Shown here one piece after another: positions 34,331 to 44,589 of a stretch of 64,000 nt of DNA (positions are counted from its first letter, which is position 1; every line of letters begins with the position of its first letter). Below the pieces are notes generated by a model. It had not been told where the DNA came from, made no database searches, and saw only the letters and a list, made by a program, of their open reading frames with translations. A program made the translations under genes and the position numbers. The stretch spans positions 1,615,129 to 1,679,128 of the forward strand of contig NW_003314286.1 of NCBI RefSeq assembly GCF_000143415.4, read 5' to 3'. This DNA comes from Selaginella moellendorffii (lineage: Eukaryota; Streptophyta; Lycopodiopsida; Selaginellales; Selaginellaceae).

Positions 34331-36925
34331 TATCTCAAATTAGTATGCAATGCTTGACATATACACTATCTTTACTATACATAAAACCCCCTATTTACAA
34401 TTTATAAAACTAAAATCAACTTAACAAATAAAGGTGTAGGAAGGAAAGTTAAGATAGGTGAGGTGATTTAAGGTATTAGGAAAGCAATAATTGTAGGTAA
34501 GGATGGAAAGTATTTAAAGTTTAAATTTGAGGTACATATTTTTTAGTATCTCGGATTGAATATGAATAAACTAAAAAAATCTTTATAAAAAAAAACACTA
34601 AAAATATGCTAGATATTTGGCATCTCTCTATATTTATTGAGAGTATACTAACCACTACTTGTGGAGTTTTTAACTAGACAATTGTTGTGAATGTGATTGT
34701 GGCTATTGAATGTTACTTGTCAGTGAGTTCTTTTAGATATTTTTCTCTTACTACCACAACAGCAAGAGATTGGTATTGTTAATTGGCATAAGTACATATA
34801 TAATAACCAATTTCTCAACTTGCTTGAGCAAAGATTGGTAAAGAATCTAACAATACCAACCTTTTGTGATTATGGCAGTAGAAGAAAAATATCTGAAATG
34901 CCTTGTTGACAGGTAATTTTCAATACCCATAGTCACATTCATGATAACAATAAAACTACTAATAAAATACTAAAGTAATGATGAATAAAAAATAGATTCA
35001 AGCACAAAGTTTTCAAATAACTTCTCAATGGATTAAGATTAATGCAAATGAGCGTTTGGATAAGTTGTATTGCACTTTTATTATAGTTGGTACTAATCAT
35101 TTGATTATACTTTAAACATATATGAACATATGGGATGACAAAAAAAAAGCTTTTTTATTGCTTTATTGACTTCCTTGCTATAGTGCAAGATTTTGTGCAC
35201 TAAACACTCCACCACAAAGTATTATAACTATAAAATAATTATATATGATAATTTATAAACATTTAAAGTATTGATTAGATAGTATGCAAGTGTAAGAAAG
35301 GTTACTTGCTTTTTCCCTCTTTCAGGACTATATATTGATGTTTTAGATACACTTATTTCTAAATGCTAATTATTAAATATTCAGGATATATATATATATA
35401 TAAAATTTTATACATGAATGATCTACATCAACTCACAAGGCACTACAACAAAAATTTGATGCTTTAGTAGAGTTCTATCATACATTTGGCTTATTATTAA
35501 TATCACTAAGATTGAAGTGATAATTTTAAATAACTTAATGTAACACCTTCACTTATGAGAACTAGACATTAACTACTATAAAATCCTATAAGTATCTTAA
35601 ATATATAATCTACAAATAGAATTTAACACCTTTGAAGTTTTAACATGTTAAAGTGATAACAAATAATACTGACTAATGGAGGTAATGTGGGGGGATTAGA
35701 TTTACTAGTAAAATGATAGAATGAATTTGAAAAGCTTAACTATCAATTTCTTATAACGAAATTTAAATGTGCTAAGATGATATATGCATTATATTTTTTT
35801 TCAATAAGACTTCAAATGTGGAAGTAAACTATGCAATATATATTGAACTTGATCTAGGTCAATAAGCATACATTTGTAATAACCATTAAAATACTTTTTC
35901 CATCCATTGTGTATAAATTATGTTCTCGCTAATTAAAGTCTTCAAATTCTAGCCAAGCCAAGGTGTTTAGTTCCTTAGATCATTGCACCATCCTCTTTTA
36001 TTACATCTATAAAATTAAGAAAAGTTATAATTGTAACTTTAGAGCTCCAAATTTCTAATACTATTTATAGAATATCAATTTTAAACACTTTGTTATAATT
36101 CATACTACTCAATGGGAAGAAGCATCAATAAATCATAAAAAATTATAAAGGTAGTGAATATTTTTGGCAAGTTTCCATGATGTTATAAATTAAAATAGAT
36201 CTTAGTGTTATATAAGTGATTATTTCTTTTCTCAATATGAAATCTTATTCATCTTATTCCTAAGTTTAGAAATAAAGTTAAGAAAACTATAGAAAGAAGT
36301 GATTTTTTGAGCTCACCTATTCATTAAACTGCTATCTAAATCACAATCAAGGTCTCTCAAGAGTGGATATAAAAAGTATAAAAGTTGGAAATGAAATATC
36401 AAATTTTAAAGTAAGTGGCATTGTCTTTAAAAAAAATATTTCTTTATATTTTAGCTTTTCTCACAAGATTAAATTTTATTGTAAACATAAATTTTCTTTT
36501 TCTAATTTTTTTGTTTATCTCATCTATCTAACCACCTTTGCTTTGGCTTTAGTTAAGTTCCCTTGCCAAGGTTAATATTTATTATTCCAACTCTAGTTTG
36601 ATTTTACTTAGGTTCAGTTAATTATTGCATGAGCAATGAGGTGTTACCTAACTCTTCACAAATTCTCAAACTCTCTCATAATCACCTTTCTCATGTTATA
36701 TTGAAATTAAAGTTTAGTTACACTCTTTACAAACACAAGTAGCCAAGCACTCTAAGCCTCTAAATTTTTAACATTCCATAGTACAGCAAAACTTGTTCAT
36801 GGAACCTTTTAAATCCCAAACTTTGGAAGCATTTATTAGTTTGAGACCTTAGGGGAAACATTATGGCATAACAGTTTGATATAAATATTTAAACAGAGTG
36901 CACTATATATGAATTCATGGTTATA

Positions 36926-37148
36926 TAGTTTGTGCTATATAATGCCCTAACTATGATGAATAAAATATTTAAAGATTATATGGACATATTTATTATCTTA
37001 TATATTGATAATGTTCTAGTTTTTAATGAAACATTGAAGAATGATTTGAAACACTTTAAGCTAGTCTATTAGAAGTTGCAAGAAAATAACTTATATGCTA
37101 AGGAAAGTAAATGTGTCTTTGATTAGTTTCATATGAACATTCTTGGAC
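36926..37148 (+). mobile_element. Ty3/gypsy reverse transcriptase relic
   Basis: One plus-strand frame resembles the second half of a gypsy reverse transcriptase. It has a block like the usual PFGL.NAP..F region (VLYNALTMMNKIFKDYMDIF), the catalytic-loop region reading LYIDNVLVF where YxDD is expected, then NDLKHFKLVY and NNLYAKESKCVF, each followed by a stop codon, before NILG. Stops and the D-to-N change mean it is dead. Related RNase H and integrase relics lie about 3 kb further on in the same direction. Confidence 0.75.
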
Positions 37149-37149
37149 T

Positions 37150-40105
37150 AAAAAATTATATTGGTATTGTGAAGTCCAAGTGTATAGCTATGATGCCGTA
37201 TACTAATATTAGCATAGTGGGATTTTAGTGGCCATCAGATTTGTTTCAATCCAAACCATTCACTCCTATATACATATATATATATATAGCATATGTGGTT
37301 TTCACTTTTTATCCATAGTGATTTACTATAGAATAACCATAAAGTGGAACCTAACCCTTGGACACATGTGCCAAGAGCAATGGAGTGGGACCTAAGTTTT
37401 AGGGCCTTAGGCTATTGAATAAAGGGATAGAACTGTCATGAATGTGACTTTAGGTATCGAAAGTTATCTATCAACTATCCTTTTAGATATTCTTTCCTTA
37501 CTGCCACGACAGTAGGAGGTCGATATTGCTGGACCTATTATTAGTCTCCACCTGAGCTAGTTGAGAAATTGATCATCACATGTGCACTTAGACCAGAAGG
37601 GCACTAAGGAAGGAAATCCTAAGTTGTCATTTATCAAGCAGACTTAACATGATGTTGACTTGCACTTGCTAGTGTTGGGAACCCCCATGATATTGAGCTT
37701 GGTCTCTCAATATCGCTAAATGATAGTTTACTGTATCTGCCAAACACCTTTACTATCATGCCTTTTGTGTTAGTCTCATTTCGGTCCCAAATGCTATTTA
37801 TGGAAAAGTGGAAAAGGTTCTTATTCATGGACTCTTTCCCTCTATATTTAAACCCCATAGACCATTTCTCAAGTCGTTCTCTTTGGTTGCTTACAATCCA
37901 TCACACTTCCCTACAAGTTCACGCCCTCGTGAATGAAAGTTGAGAGTCGTAACTCTCCCAAGAGCCCACTGTCTTGACACTCTACCTCGAGTCGACCTAA
38001 TGGGAGCAAACTAGACCAACCAGATGTCAATCAACTTGTGGTGTGATTCCCCTAGCCAACCAATAGAGTCAAACTCAAGACCACTCTGATACCAAATATA
38101 AGCTCCTGAATTTAGACTCCTAATCCAGTACTATTCAAACCCAAGGACGCTTAACCCAAGTATCCCAAGACTTTTAACCAATTGGAAAAGGGGGTGCATT
38201 TTTATTCATGGGCCCTTTCCCTTTATATTTGAACCCCATGGACCATGTCTTGAGTTGTTCTTTTTGGTTACTTACAAATGGGTAAGTCGGGTATGGCTGA
38301 CCAATCTGAAGCATAATTTAGCTCCCGTTTGCGTGCTTATCCTTGTTCTGCGTCCGGCTTGGGTCTAAGCTCAAACTCCACACCATGCTAGTTGGTGGAG
38401 TACCCATATCCTTGCGTTAGGCCGCTAGTATGCTGAAATAGTGCTAAACTCCATTTGGCTCCATTTTACGTATTGGTCCTAACATTGGGATGCTGGATAC
38501 TCTAGGACTGTTCTAAGTCGCTCCGAACTCCTGTCCCCTCACTCCTTGGACTGTATGTTTGAGAATTGCTCTATGGTTTGGTTCTATCACTCCTTAGCTC
38601 TATACTTGGGAGTTTGGCACCGTTCCTTTGTTCAATGGCCCAAGGCTCTGAACCTCAGGTTCCACACCACTATCCTATAGACACGTGGCATATAACACGT
38701 GGCACATGGAGGGTTTAGGTTCCACTTCGCGGTGTTATCTTATAGTAAATCACCATAGGATAAAGGGTAAAAACCACGTGTGCTACAAGAGCCAAACTTC
38801 CAAGCATACAACCAAAAAACGAAAGAGCTAAAACATAGAACAACTCTTAAGTATACAACTATAAAGCAAAAGAGCCAGAGCACTGGGTGACATTGGAATG
38901 ATATTGGAGCATCCAACATCCTAATACCAAGACTAGCATGTAAATGGAACAAAATAAATTCTAACGCTAGTTTAATATACAAGTGGTGTAACATAAGGAT
39001 ATAGGTATTCTACCAGTTAGTATGGTATATCAAGTTAGATGTAAAATAAGGATAGACACACTTAGTGAGGAGCTAAACTTTTAAAACTCTACATAACTTT
39101 AGATTATTATGACTAATAATACCAAAGATTGTTCATCAGAAAAATATATGTATTATTGCTATGTCTTTGTCAGGTTTAGATTAAAAGATTAAAAGAAGTT
39201 AATCTTCGAGGGTAATCACAATAACTTATTAAATATAAAATGATATTAGATTACAAATCAAGACATGGAAACAACACCATTTTGTTATCTACATTTTATA
39301 GATATGCCCAATTAGAAAATCTAGACACTTTTCATGAATAGAGAATGGGATTAAATAGAACCAATATATAGGGCATGATAACAAGTGTTTTAGTGGATAC
39401 AAAAAGCTATCACATAATAAATATTGAGGGATTAAACTCAATATTGCAAGGGTTCCCACTATTAGCAAGTGTAAGATAATATAAATTTTTCATCACTATA
39501 TCAAATGACAATTTTTTTTCCTTAATGCCCTTCTTATTTAACTGCACACATGTTGACCAATTTTGGGTGGATATAGGTAAAAAGTATAAACCTTCTACCA
39601 TCATAACAATAAAAGAAGAATATTATAGGACTTACTAACAAATAATTTTCAATACCTTTAATCATATTCACAATAATATAGTGTAAACTCCTGAATTTAC
39701 TTCCCGAGAGATCAATTAACTTAAGACTACTGAAACCCAAGGATGTTTAACTCTAAGTATCATAAAATCTTTAACCAATTGGAAAAAGGGATATATTTTT
39801 GTTCATAAGTCTTTTTTACTATAAATTTATACAAGTTTACACTTTTATTACTAAAAGCTAAAAGCTGTAGCTCTTCTAAAAGCCCCAATTCTCCAAAAAA
39901 CCCTACTCTCTTGACATCCTACCCCTCAAGTAAACTTTACTTGCCATCTCAATATATGGTGTGATTCTTTTAGCTAACAATTAAGAGTCAAACCTAAGAC
40001 CCCTTTGATACTAAATATAAACTCTTGAATTTGAATTATTTTTCTCTCTATATTTAAACCCTTATGGATAATCTATTGAGTTGTTCTCTTTAGTTGCTTA
40101 TATAT
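37150..40105. mobile_element. repeat-filled insertion splitting the gypsy relic
   Basis: The reverse transcriptase relic stops near 37150 and its continuation resumes near 40106, so about 2.95 kb appears inserted. The segment is relatively GC-rich in places (37300-38690). It contains related blocks at about 37780-38280 and 39687-40100 beginning CTCCTGAATTTA... and running through ACCAATTGGAAAA and a TTGGTTGCTTA-type end. The boundaries are approximate and no target-site duplication was confirmed. Confidence 0.5.
38290..38690 (-). repeat. better-preserved inverted copy of the island repeat
   Basis: Read on the minus strand, this segment matches 33960-34330 throughout. It keeps many CpG and CHG sites (for example the ACGCAAACGGGAG region) that appear as TG/CA or TA in the other copies, so it is probably a younger or less mutated copy. 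Confidence 0.65.
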
Positions 40106-41240
40106 AATTGATGATGGTGTAATTAAGGTAGATCTAAGAAGTGGTGAAGTCTTGAGAAGTTTTAACCACTATAGAAAATATTCACTCTTTTCTCAATTTG
40201 GTAGAATATTATCGCAAGTTTCTTCATAATTTTGCAATTACTCTTCTGTTGATTAAGTTAACAAAAAGTGATATACAATTTCCTTGAACACTAATTTATC
40301 ATCATATTTTTGTACAATTGAAGGAGATCTTGAATATGGTTTTTATTCTTAGAATTTTAGATCTTGATAAACCTTTCAAAGTGCATTGTGATACATTTGG
40401 CTATATTATATTGATGTTATATTACGACAAGATTGTGACAATATAATTGATATTACATTAAAGTAGCATGGTTGTCTTGTTGTATTTTACTCCAAGACAT
40501 AAACAAACAAAGATGGCCTACACAATAAAAGAGATGTTTGTATAGTGTCAATGTTAGAACATTGGAAACACTATTTGGATGGATGTATTAATATTTATAT
40601 AGATAATAATATGTTTAATTACTTTGCAATACAACAAAAGTTTATGTCAAAGTAAGCTCATTAGCAAGAGAAGCTCAATATCAAATCATCTAAAAACCTA
40701 ATAAACCTTACTAGTATTGTAATAAAAGTAGGTTAGAAGTTGAAATACATTTCTAAGACTAACATAACCATTTCAGAGTATGACACTGAACTTTGTTATT
40801 TATTTGCTAAAATTAAATGGTTATAACACTTTGATAGTGGTTGTGAATTAATTATTAAATGTTGCACAGTTTATCCCAATTGTATAAATAATAAATGCTA
40901 AATAAACAATAAAGCTCTTTTTCCATAAAGTGGTAAATGATTATAACACTTTGATAATGGTTATTGATTAATTATCAAAGATTACACACTTTATCCCAAT
41001 TGTGTAAAACTCTTTTTTGATAAAGTGGTATGGGTTTATGGATATCCCCAATAAATGATTTCATATAGGAATTCAAGATTTATGTGAGAGTTTTGGGTAT
41101 ATTATTTAAATTTTTAGGTACCAAATTGAAATTCATTATAATTTATCATCTTTAAACAGATGGATAGACTAAATATGTAAATGCTCAAATTGAGAATTAT
41201 CTATGGTACTATGTTGCATTAAATTAATGCATCTAGATTA
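40106..41240 (+). mobile_element. Ty3/gypsy RNase H and integrase relic
   Basis: Frames on the plus strand resemble the gypsy connection and RNase H region: FLNLVEYYRKFLHNFAIT at about 40190-40245, ILDLDKPFKVHCDTFGY near 40355-40405, and MLEHWKHYLDG near 40550-40585. The integrase core follows near 41035-41230: RNSRFM, FKFLGTKLKFIIIYHL, TDG, then TKYVNAQIENYLWYYV. Several residues that are Gln, Pro, Asp or Glu in active elements appear as stop, Leu, Asn or Lys, each one C-to-T or G-to-A step away. Frameshifts and stops show it is dead. Confidence 0.78.
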
Positions 41241-41566
41241 AAATTATTGTATATTTTCCAATTGCATCATATACTCTCCAAAATTGTAGAATTTCACAGA
41301 GAAAGGCATACAATTTTGTAAAGTTTGTAAAATTTATTGGACAAACTTGTGCATATTGTAAAATACTCTAATTGAAATATTTATTACATATTTTAATATT
41401 CATGCATGCCATACAAATTGCTTGAGAAGCTGTGCTCATAGCAGAGAGATTAACTTCGAAAAGGTCACTTCAATTGGAGATGGAGGGGAGTATCTTGAAG
41501 CCAGCTTAAAGAGCATAAGATTCCACTCCCAGGGAGTCTCTGACTAAACCTCATTTGGTGTCTGTT

Positions 41567-42152
41567 TTATTCCACCATTTCTCTGTATTTGGAGAGAGCT
41601 TCCCTGGAAAAGACATACAATCAGGAGAAACTAGTGAAGAAAAATAGAATCCATCCAACCTTCGCAAATTCAGTTGGTTTTCATACTCCTGTAGCTTCAT
41701 CTTCTGATTTCGAAGAGTCTAGCAAGAGAAAACAAACTTAGAAAAGTTCTATACAATGTCAAACTTACCAAGGGCTTGGAGCTGGCCGCATGAGGAGCCA
41801 GGAGCTGCTGGCACCTCTCGAATCGATTGCCAAGTTCATTTACCTAGAGAGCACCAATTGGTTCGTAATAAAAAATGTTTGCTCAATGCTACCAGATCAT
41901 CCACGCGCTGGTCTCGCACTCCCCTCTCGGTAGCGTCAGCGATCGCCTCGATCAACTGGCAAGAACAAACAAGAGAAGTCTAGACTGTTATCAATGACAA
42001 GGACTATTTACCGGGAACAAATGGAACTGCGACAGAAGATTGGACGCGGCGCCGAGCTGGGGCTGCTGCTGCTGGACCATCGGCTGCTGCGGCATTCGCA
42101 ATTGCTGCTGGAGCGATTGCTGGTGATGGATTCCTCCCGACGACCACGACAT
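41567..42152 (-). CDS. MED9: Mediator complex subunit 9
   Basis: Five short exons (42012-42152, 41893-41955, 41769-41843, 41660-41718, 41567-41603) with intact GT-AG junctions encode 124 residues; every exon joins in frame. The N-terminus is Gln-rich (MSWSSGGIHHQQSLQQQL, then PMVQQQQPQ). The conserved MED9 region reads SQFHLFPLIEAIADATERG, RDQRVDDLVNELGNRFERCQ, QLLAPHAASSKPLTLRNQKM and KLQEYENQLNLRREALSKY, a predicted helix pair of the Mediator middle module that bridges activators and RNA polymerase II. The plant proteins carry longer poly-Gln N-termini; this one is compact. It lies head-to-head with the 713-residue PPR gene, 31 bp between start codons, and ends close to the repeat island. 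Confidence 0.87.
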
Positions 42153-42166
42153 TGCTTTTCCCACCA

Positions 42167-42174
42167 AAACCCTA
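42167..42174. promoter_or_regulatory. telo-box in the MED9-PPR bidirectional gap
   Basis: AAACCCTA lies in the 31-bp gap between the MED9 and PPR start codons, so it can only be part of leader sequence or an internal promoter for both genes. Confidence 0.4.
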
Positions 42175-42183
42175 GTCTATGGA

Positions 42184-44325
42184 ATGGACAATGTAGCTCT
42201 TAAATTTCCTCGATTCACTCTCCCTGTGAACAATCCTCCAGTCGAGGATCATTCCCGGGCGATTAGCCTCGAATCCTATGCCGAGCGTATCAAGAGCGCG
42301 TCCAGGAACAGGGATCCCTCCTCGGGGAAGCATCTCCACTCTGAGATCTTCCGGAGCGATCACTGGAACAATCGCTACCTCGCGAATCTGCTGGTGGAGA
42401 TGTATGGCAAATGCGGCCTCGTTGGAGAGGCGCGCAAGGTCTTCGACGCTATCGAGGAGCCGAATTCCTTCTCCTGGAACATCATGGTCGCAGCCTACGC
42501 TCAAAACGGGCAGCTCGACCACGCCAAGAAGCTCTACGACCGGATGGCGATCAAGGACGTGATCGCGGGCAATGTCCTCATCACCGCATTCGCGCAGGGC
42601 GGGCGGCTGCGCGAGGCGAGAGATTTGTTCGATTCGATCCCCCGCCGCGATGCGGTGTCGTGGAACGCGATGATCCGGGGCTATGCCGTGAACGGCCATT
42701 TGGACGAGGCAAAGCAATGCTTCGCAAAGATGCCCAACCCTAATTCCGTGACCTGGACAACCATAGTGGCGGCTCTCGCGGAGAACGGTAATATCGACGA
42801 TGCTAAAGCGATGTTTGACAAAATGCCGGAGCGCAATGTGGTAGCCTGGACGTCCATCGTTGCGGCATATGCCCAAAACGGGCATCTAGACGAGGCAAGA
42901 GAGCTCTTTGAGAAGATGCCGCATAGAAATTCCTATTCCTGGAACACAATGATCTCCGTCTACGTCCAAAACAAGGACCTCCACGAAGCCAAGAGGATCT
43001 TCGACGCGATGCCCGGAAAGAACCTCGTATCTTGGACCCCGCTTATATCGGCATATGCCCAAAGCGGGCATCTGGACGAGGCAAAGAGGCTCTTTGACGA
43101 GATGCCACAGCCGGACGTGGTGCTGTGGACAGCCATGATCAAAGCATATGCGGAGAATGGGAATATTACCGAGGCCCGGCGTACCTTTGACCTCATGCCA
43201 CAAAGGAATATTGTCACCTGGAACGTGATGCTGGCGGCGTACTGCCAGGTCGGCCTCTTGCGTGACGCCACGCGACAGTTCGAGGAAATGCCCGAGCGGG
43301 ACCTTGTGTCGTACACAACGGTCATTTCAGCTGAGGCGCAGTACGGAAGGCTTGAAAGGGCCAGAGCTTTGTTTGACGAGATGCCGCTGCGGGATATCGT
43401 GGCATGGAACACTATCATCGCGGCATATTCTCAGGCTGGGAATCTGTCCGAAGCAAGGAATCTATTCGAAAAGATGAACACTCACGACGTAGTGAGTTGC
43501 AACATTATGATCGATGCGTATACCCGCTTGGGCTACTTGGAAGAAGCGAAAAGGGAACTTGGAAAAATGCCCAGGCAAGACGTGATCTCCTGGACAACAC
43601 TTATTACAGCATATGCCTTCTTTGGGTATGTGGAAGAGGCCAAAGCGTTGTTTGATTCCACCCCAGAAAAGAATCTTCTGGCGTGGAACACGCTGCTAGA
43701 AGCGAACTGCCAGCACGGCGAACTGGATGATGCCCGGGCATTGTTTGAGAATATGCCAGAGTGGGATACCATATCCTGGACGATCATGATCACGGCATAT
43801 GCCCACAAGGGGCATATTGCCCAGGCGCAGCGCTTCTTCGACGGCATCCAGCAACGCGACGTGGCGTCCTGGAACGCGATGATCGTCGCCTATGCCCTAA
43901 ACGGCTACCGCGCGCGATCGATCGAGCTCCTGGGCGAACTAGGCGTCGCGGGAATGGATCCTGACGAGGTGACATTCACAAGCGTCATGGGCGCGTGCGG
44001 CCACGCGGGATCCGTGGACGCCGCCCGGGATTACCTGCGATCGATGCGAGTGGATCGTGGATTGGCGCCCCGGGAAGAACACTACGCGTGCGTGATCGAT
44101 GCGCTGTGCCGCGCGGGGCAGATCCACAGGGCCGAGGATCTAATCGCGAACATGCCGTTTCTTCCGGGGATCACGGAGTGGACGAGTCTGATCGCCGCGT
44201 GTAAGTCGCAACGCGACGTGGAGAGGGTGCTCGCGCGGGTGTCCGAGCTGGAGCACAACTCCGAGGTGTACGTGCTCCTCTCCAATAGCATCATGCCACG
44301 GAGCGAGAGGGTGACGTCGGTGTGA
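42184..44325 (+). CDS. PPR protein of 713 residues with a clean S-motif code
   Basis: This intronless gene encodes about 17 tandem 31-residue S motifs, such as AVSWNAMIRGYAVNGHLDEA, preceded by about 65 residues and followed by PPR-like and E1-like segments. In motifs 1-16, residue 5 is always N or T and the last residue always N or D, the four pairs with known base preferences. The tail reads EEHYACVIDALCRAGQIHRA, GITEWTSLIAACKSQ and SEVYVLLSNSIMPRS, then ends after RVTSV, with no E2 or DYW. The product is presumably an organelle RNA-binding factor. The N-terminal MDNVALKFPRFTLPV is weakly presequence-like. If it acts in C-to-U editing it needs a separate DYW deaminase. Confidence 0.9.
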   Translation: MDNVALKFPRFTLPVNNPPVEDHSRAISLESYAERIKSASRNRDPSSGKHLHSEIFRSDHWNNRYLANLLVEMYGKCGLVGEARKVFDAIEEPNSFSWNIMVAAYAQNGQLDHAKKLYDRMAIKDVIAGNVLITAFAQGGRLREARDLFDSIPRRDAVSWNAMIRGYAVNGHLDEAKQCFAKMPNPNSVTWTTIVAALAENGNIDDAKAMFDKMPERNVVAWTSIVAAYAQNGHLDEARELFEKMPHRNSYSWNTMISVYVQNKDLHEAKRIFDAMPGKNLVSWTPLISAYAQSGHLDEAKRLFDEMPQPDVVLWTAMIKAYAENGNITEARRTFDLMPQRNIVTWNVMLAAYCQVGLLRDATRQFEEMPERDLVSYTTVISAEAQYGRLERARALFDEMPLRDIVAWNTIIAAYSQAGNLSEARNLFEKMNTHDVVSCNIMIDAYTRLGYLEEAKRELGKMPRQDVISWTTLITAYAFFGYVEEAKALFDSTPEKNLLAWNTLLEANCQHGELDDARALFENMPEWDTISWTIMITAYAHKGHIAQAQRFFDGIQQRDVASWNAMIVAYALNGYRARSIELLGELGVAGMDPDEVTFTSVMGACGHAGSVDAARDYLRSMRVDRGLAPREEHYACVIDALCRAGQIHRAEDLIANMPFLPGITEWTSLIAACKSQRDVERVLARVSELEHNSEVYVLLSNSIMPRSERVTSV

Positions 44326-44499
44326 CGGCACGATGGAGGCGCGCAAATGGTGCCGACGTGGACAACATCTGGCAGTGATGTGGACTTCTTTGTACGTTTT
44401 TTTCCAAGAGATGGGAGGAAAAGAGCTCCACGCCTAGAGCCTAGGTTTTTAGTACTCGCGCGGTTGGCCGGGAATTTCCAGCTCCAGGTATTTGCTCTC

Positions 44500-44507
44500 A
44501 AACCCTA
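44500..44507. promoter_or_regulatory. telo-box upstream of BSL
   Basis: AAACCCTA lies 83 bases upstream of the BSL start codon, within the probable leader or core promoter. Confidence 0.35.
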
Positions 44508-44589
44508 GCGATCCGGCGCCGTGCGCGCGACGGCGGCTGCAGAATTCCTGGTGAAATCTCAATGCATTTGAGCTGCTTGATCTTCTGCC

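Larger units (their letters stand above)
27797..41566. other. AT-rich, CpG-poor repeat island
   Basis: Almost 14 kb without a convincing host gene. Base composition changes sharply at the PPR start codon. CpG is rare, and poly-A/T and pyrimidine-rich tracts occur (28920-29160), with a 12-bp G run at 29617-29628. It contains Ty3/gypsy relics (36926-37148 and 40106-41240) and several rearranged copies of another repeat family. The rest between 27.8 and 32.8 kb is degenerate AT-rich sequence in which nothing definite is seen. Confidence 0.8.

Noticed and set aside
36363-36575. 70-codon frame upstream of the RT relic, considered as protease/gag
   Set aside because: No DSG-type protease motif or zinc knuckle could be recognised, so it was not called.
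32815-39080. Repeat blocks considered as a CRISPR array
   Set aside because: Unit lengths are hundreds of bases, copies are in both orientations and no regular spacers exist. They are eukaryotic repeats.
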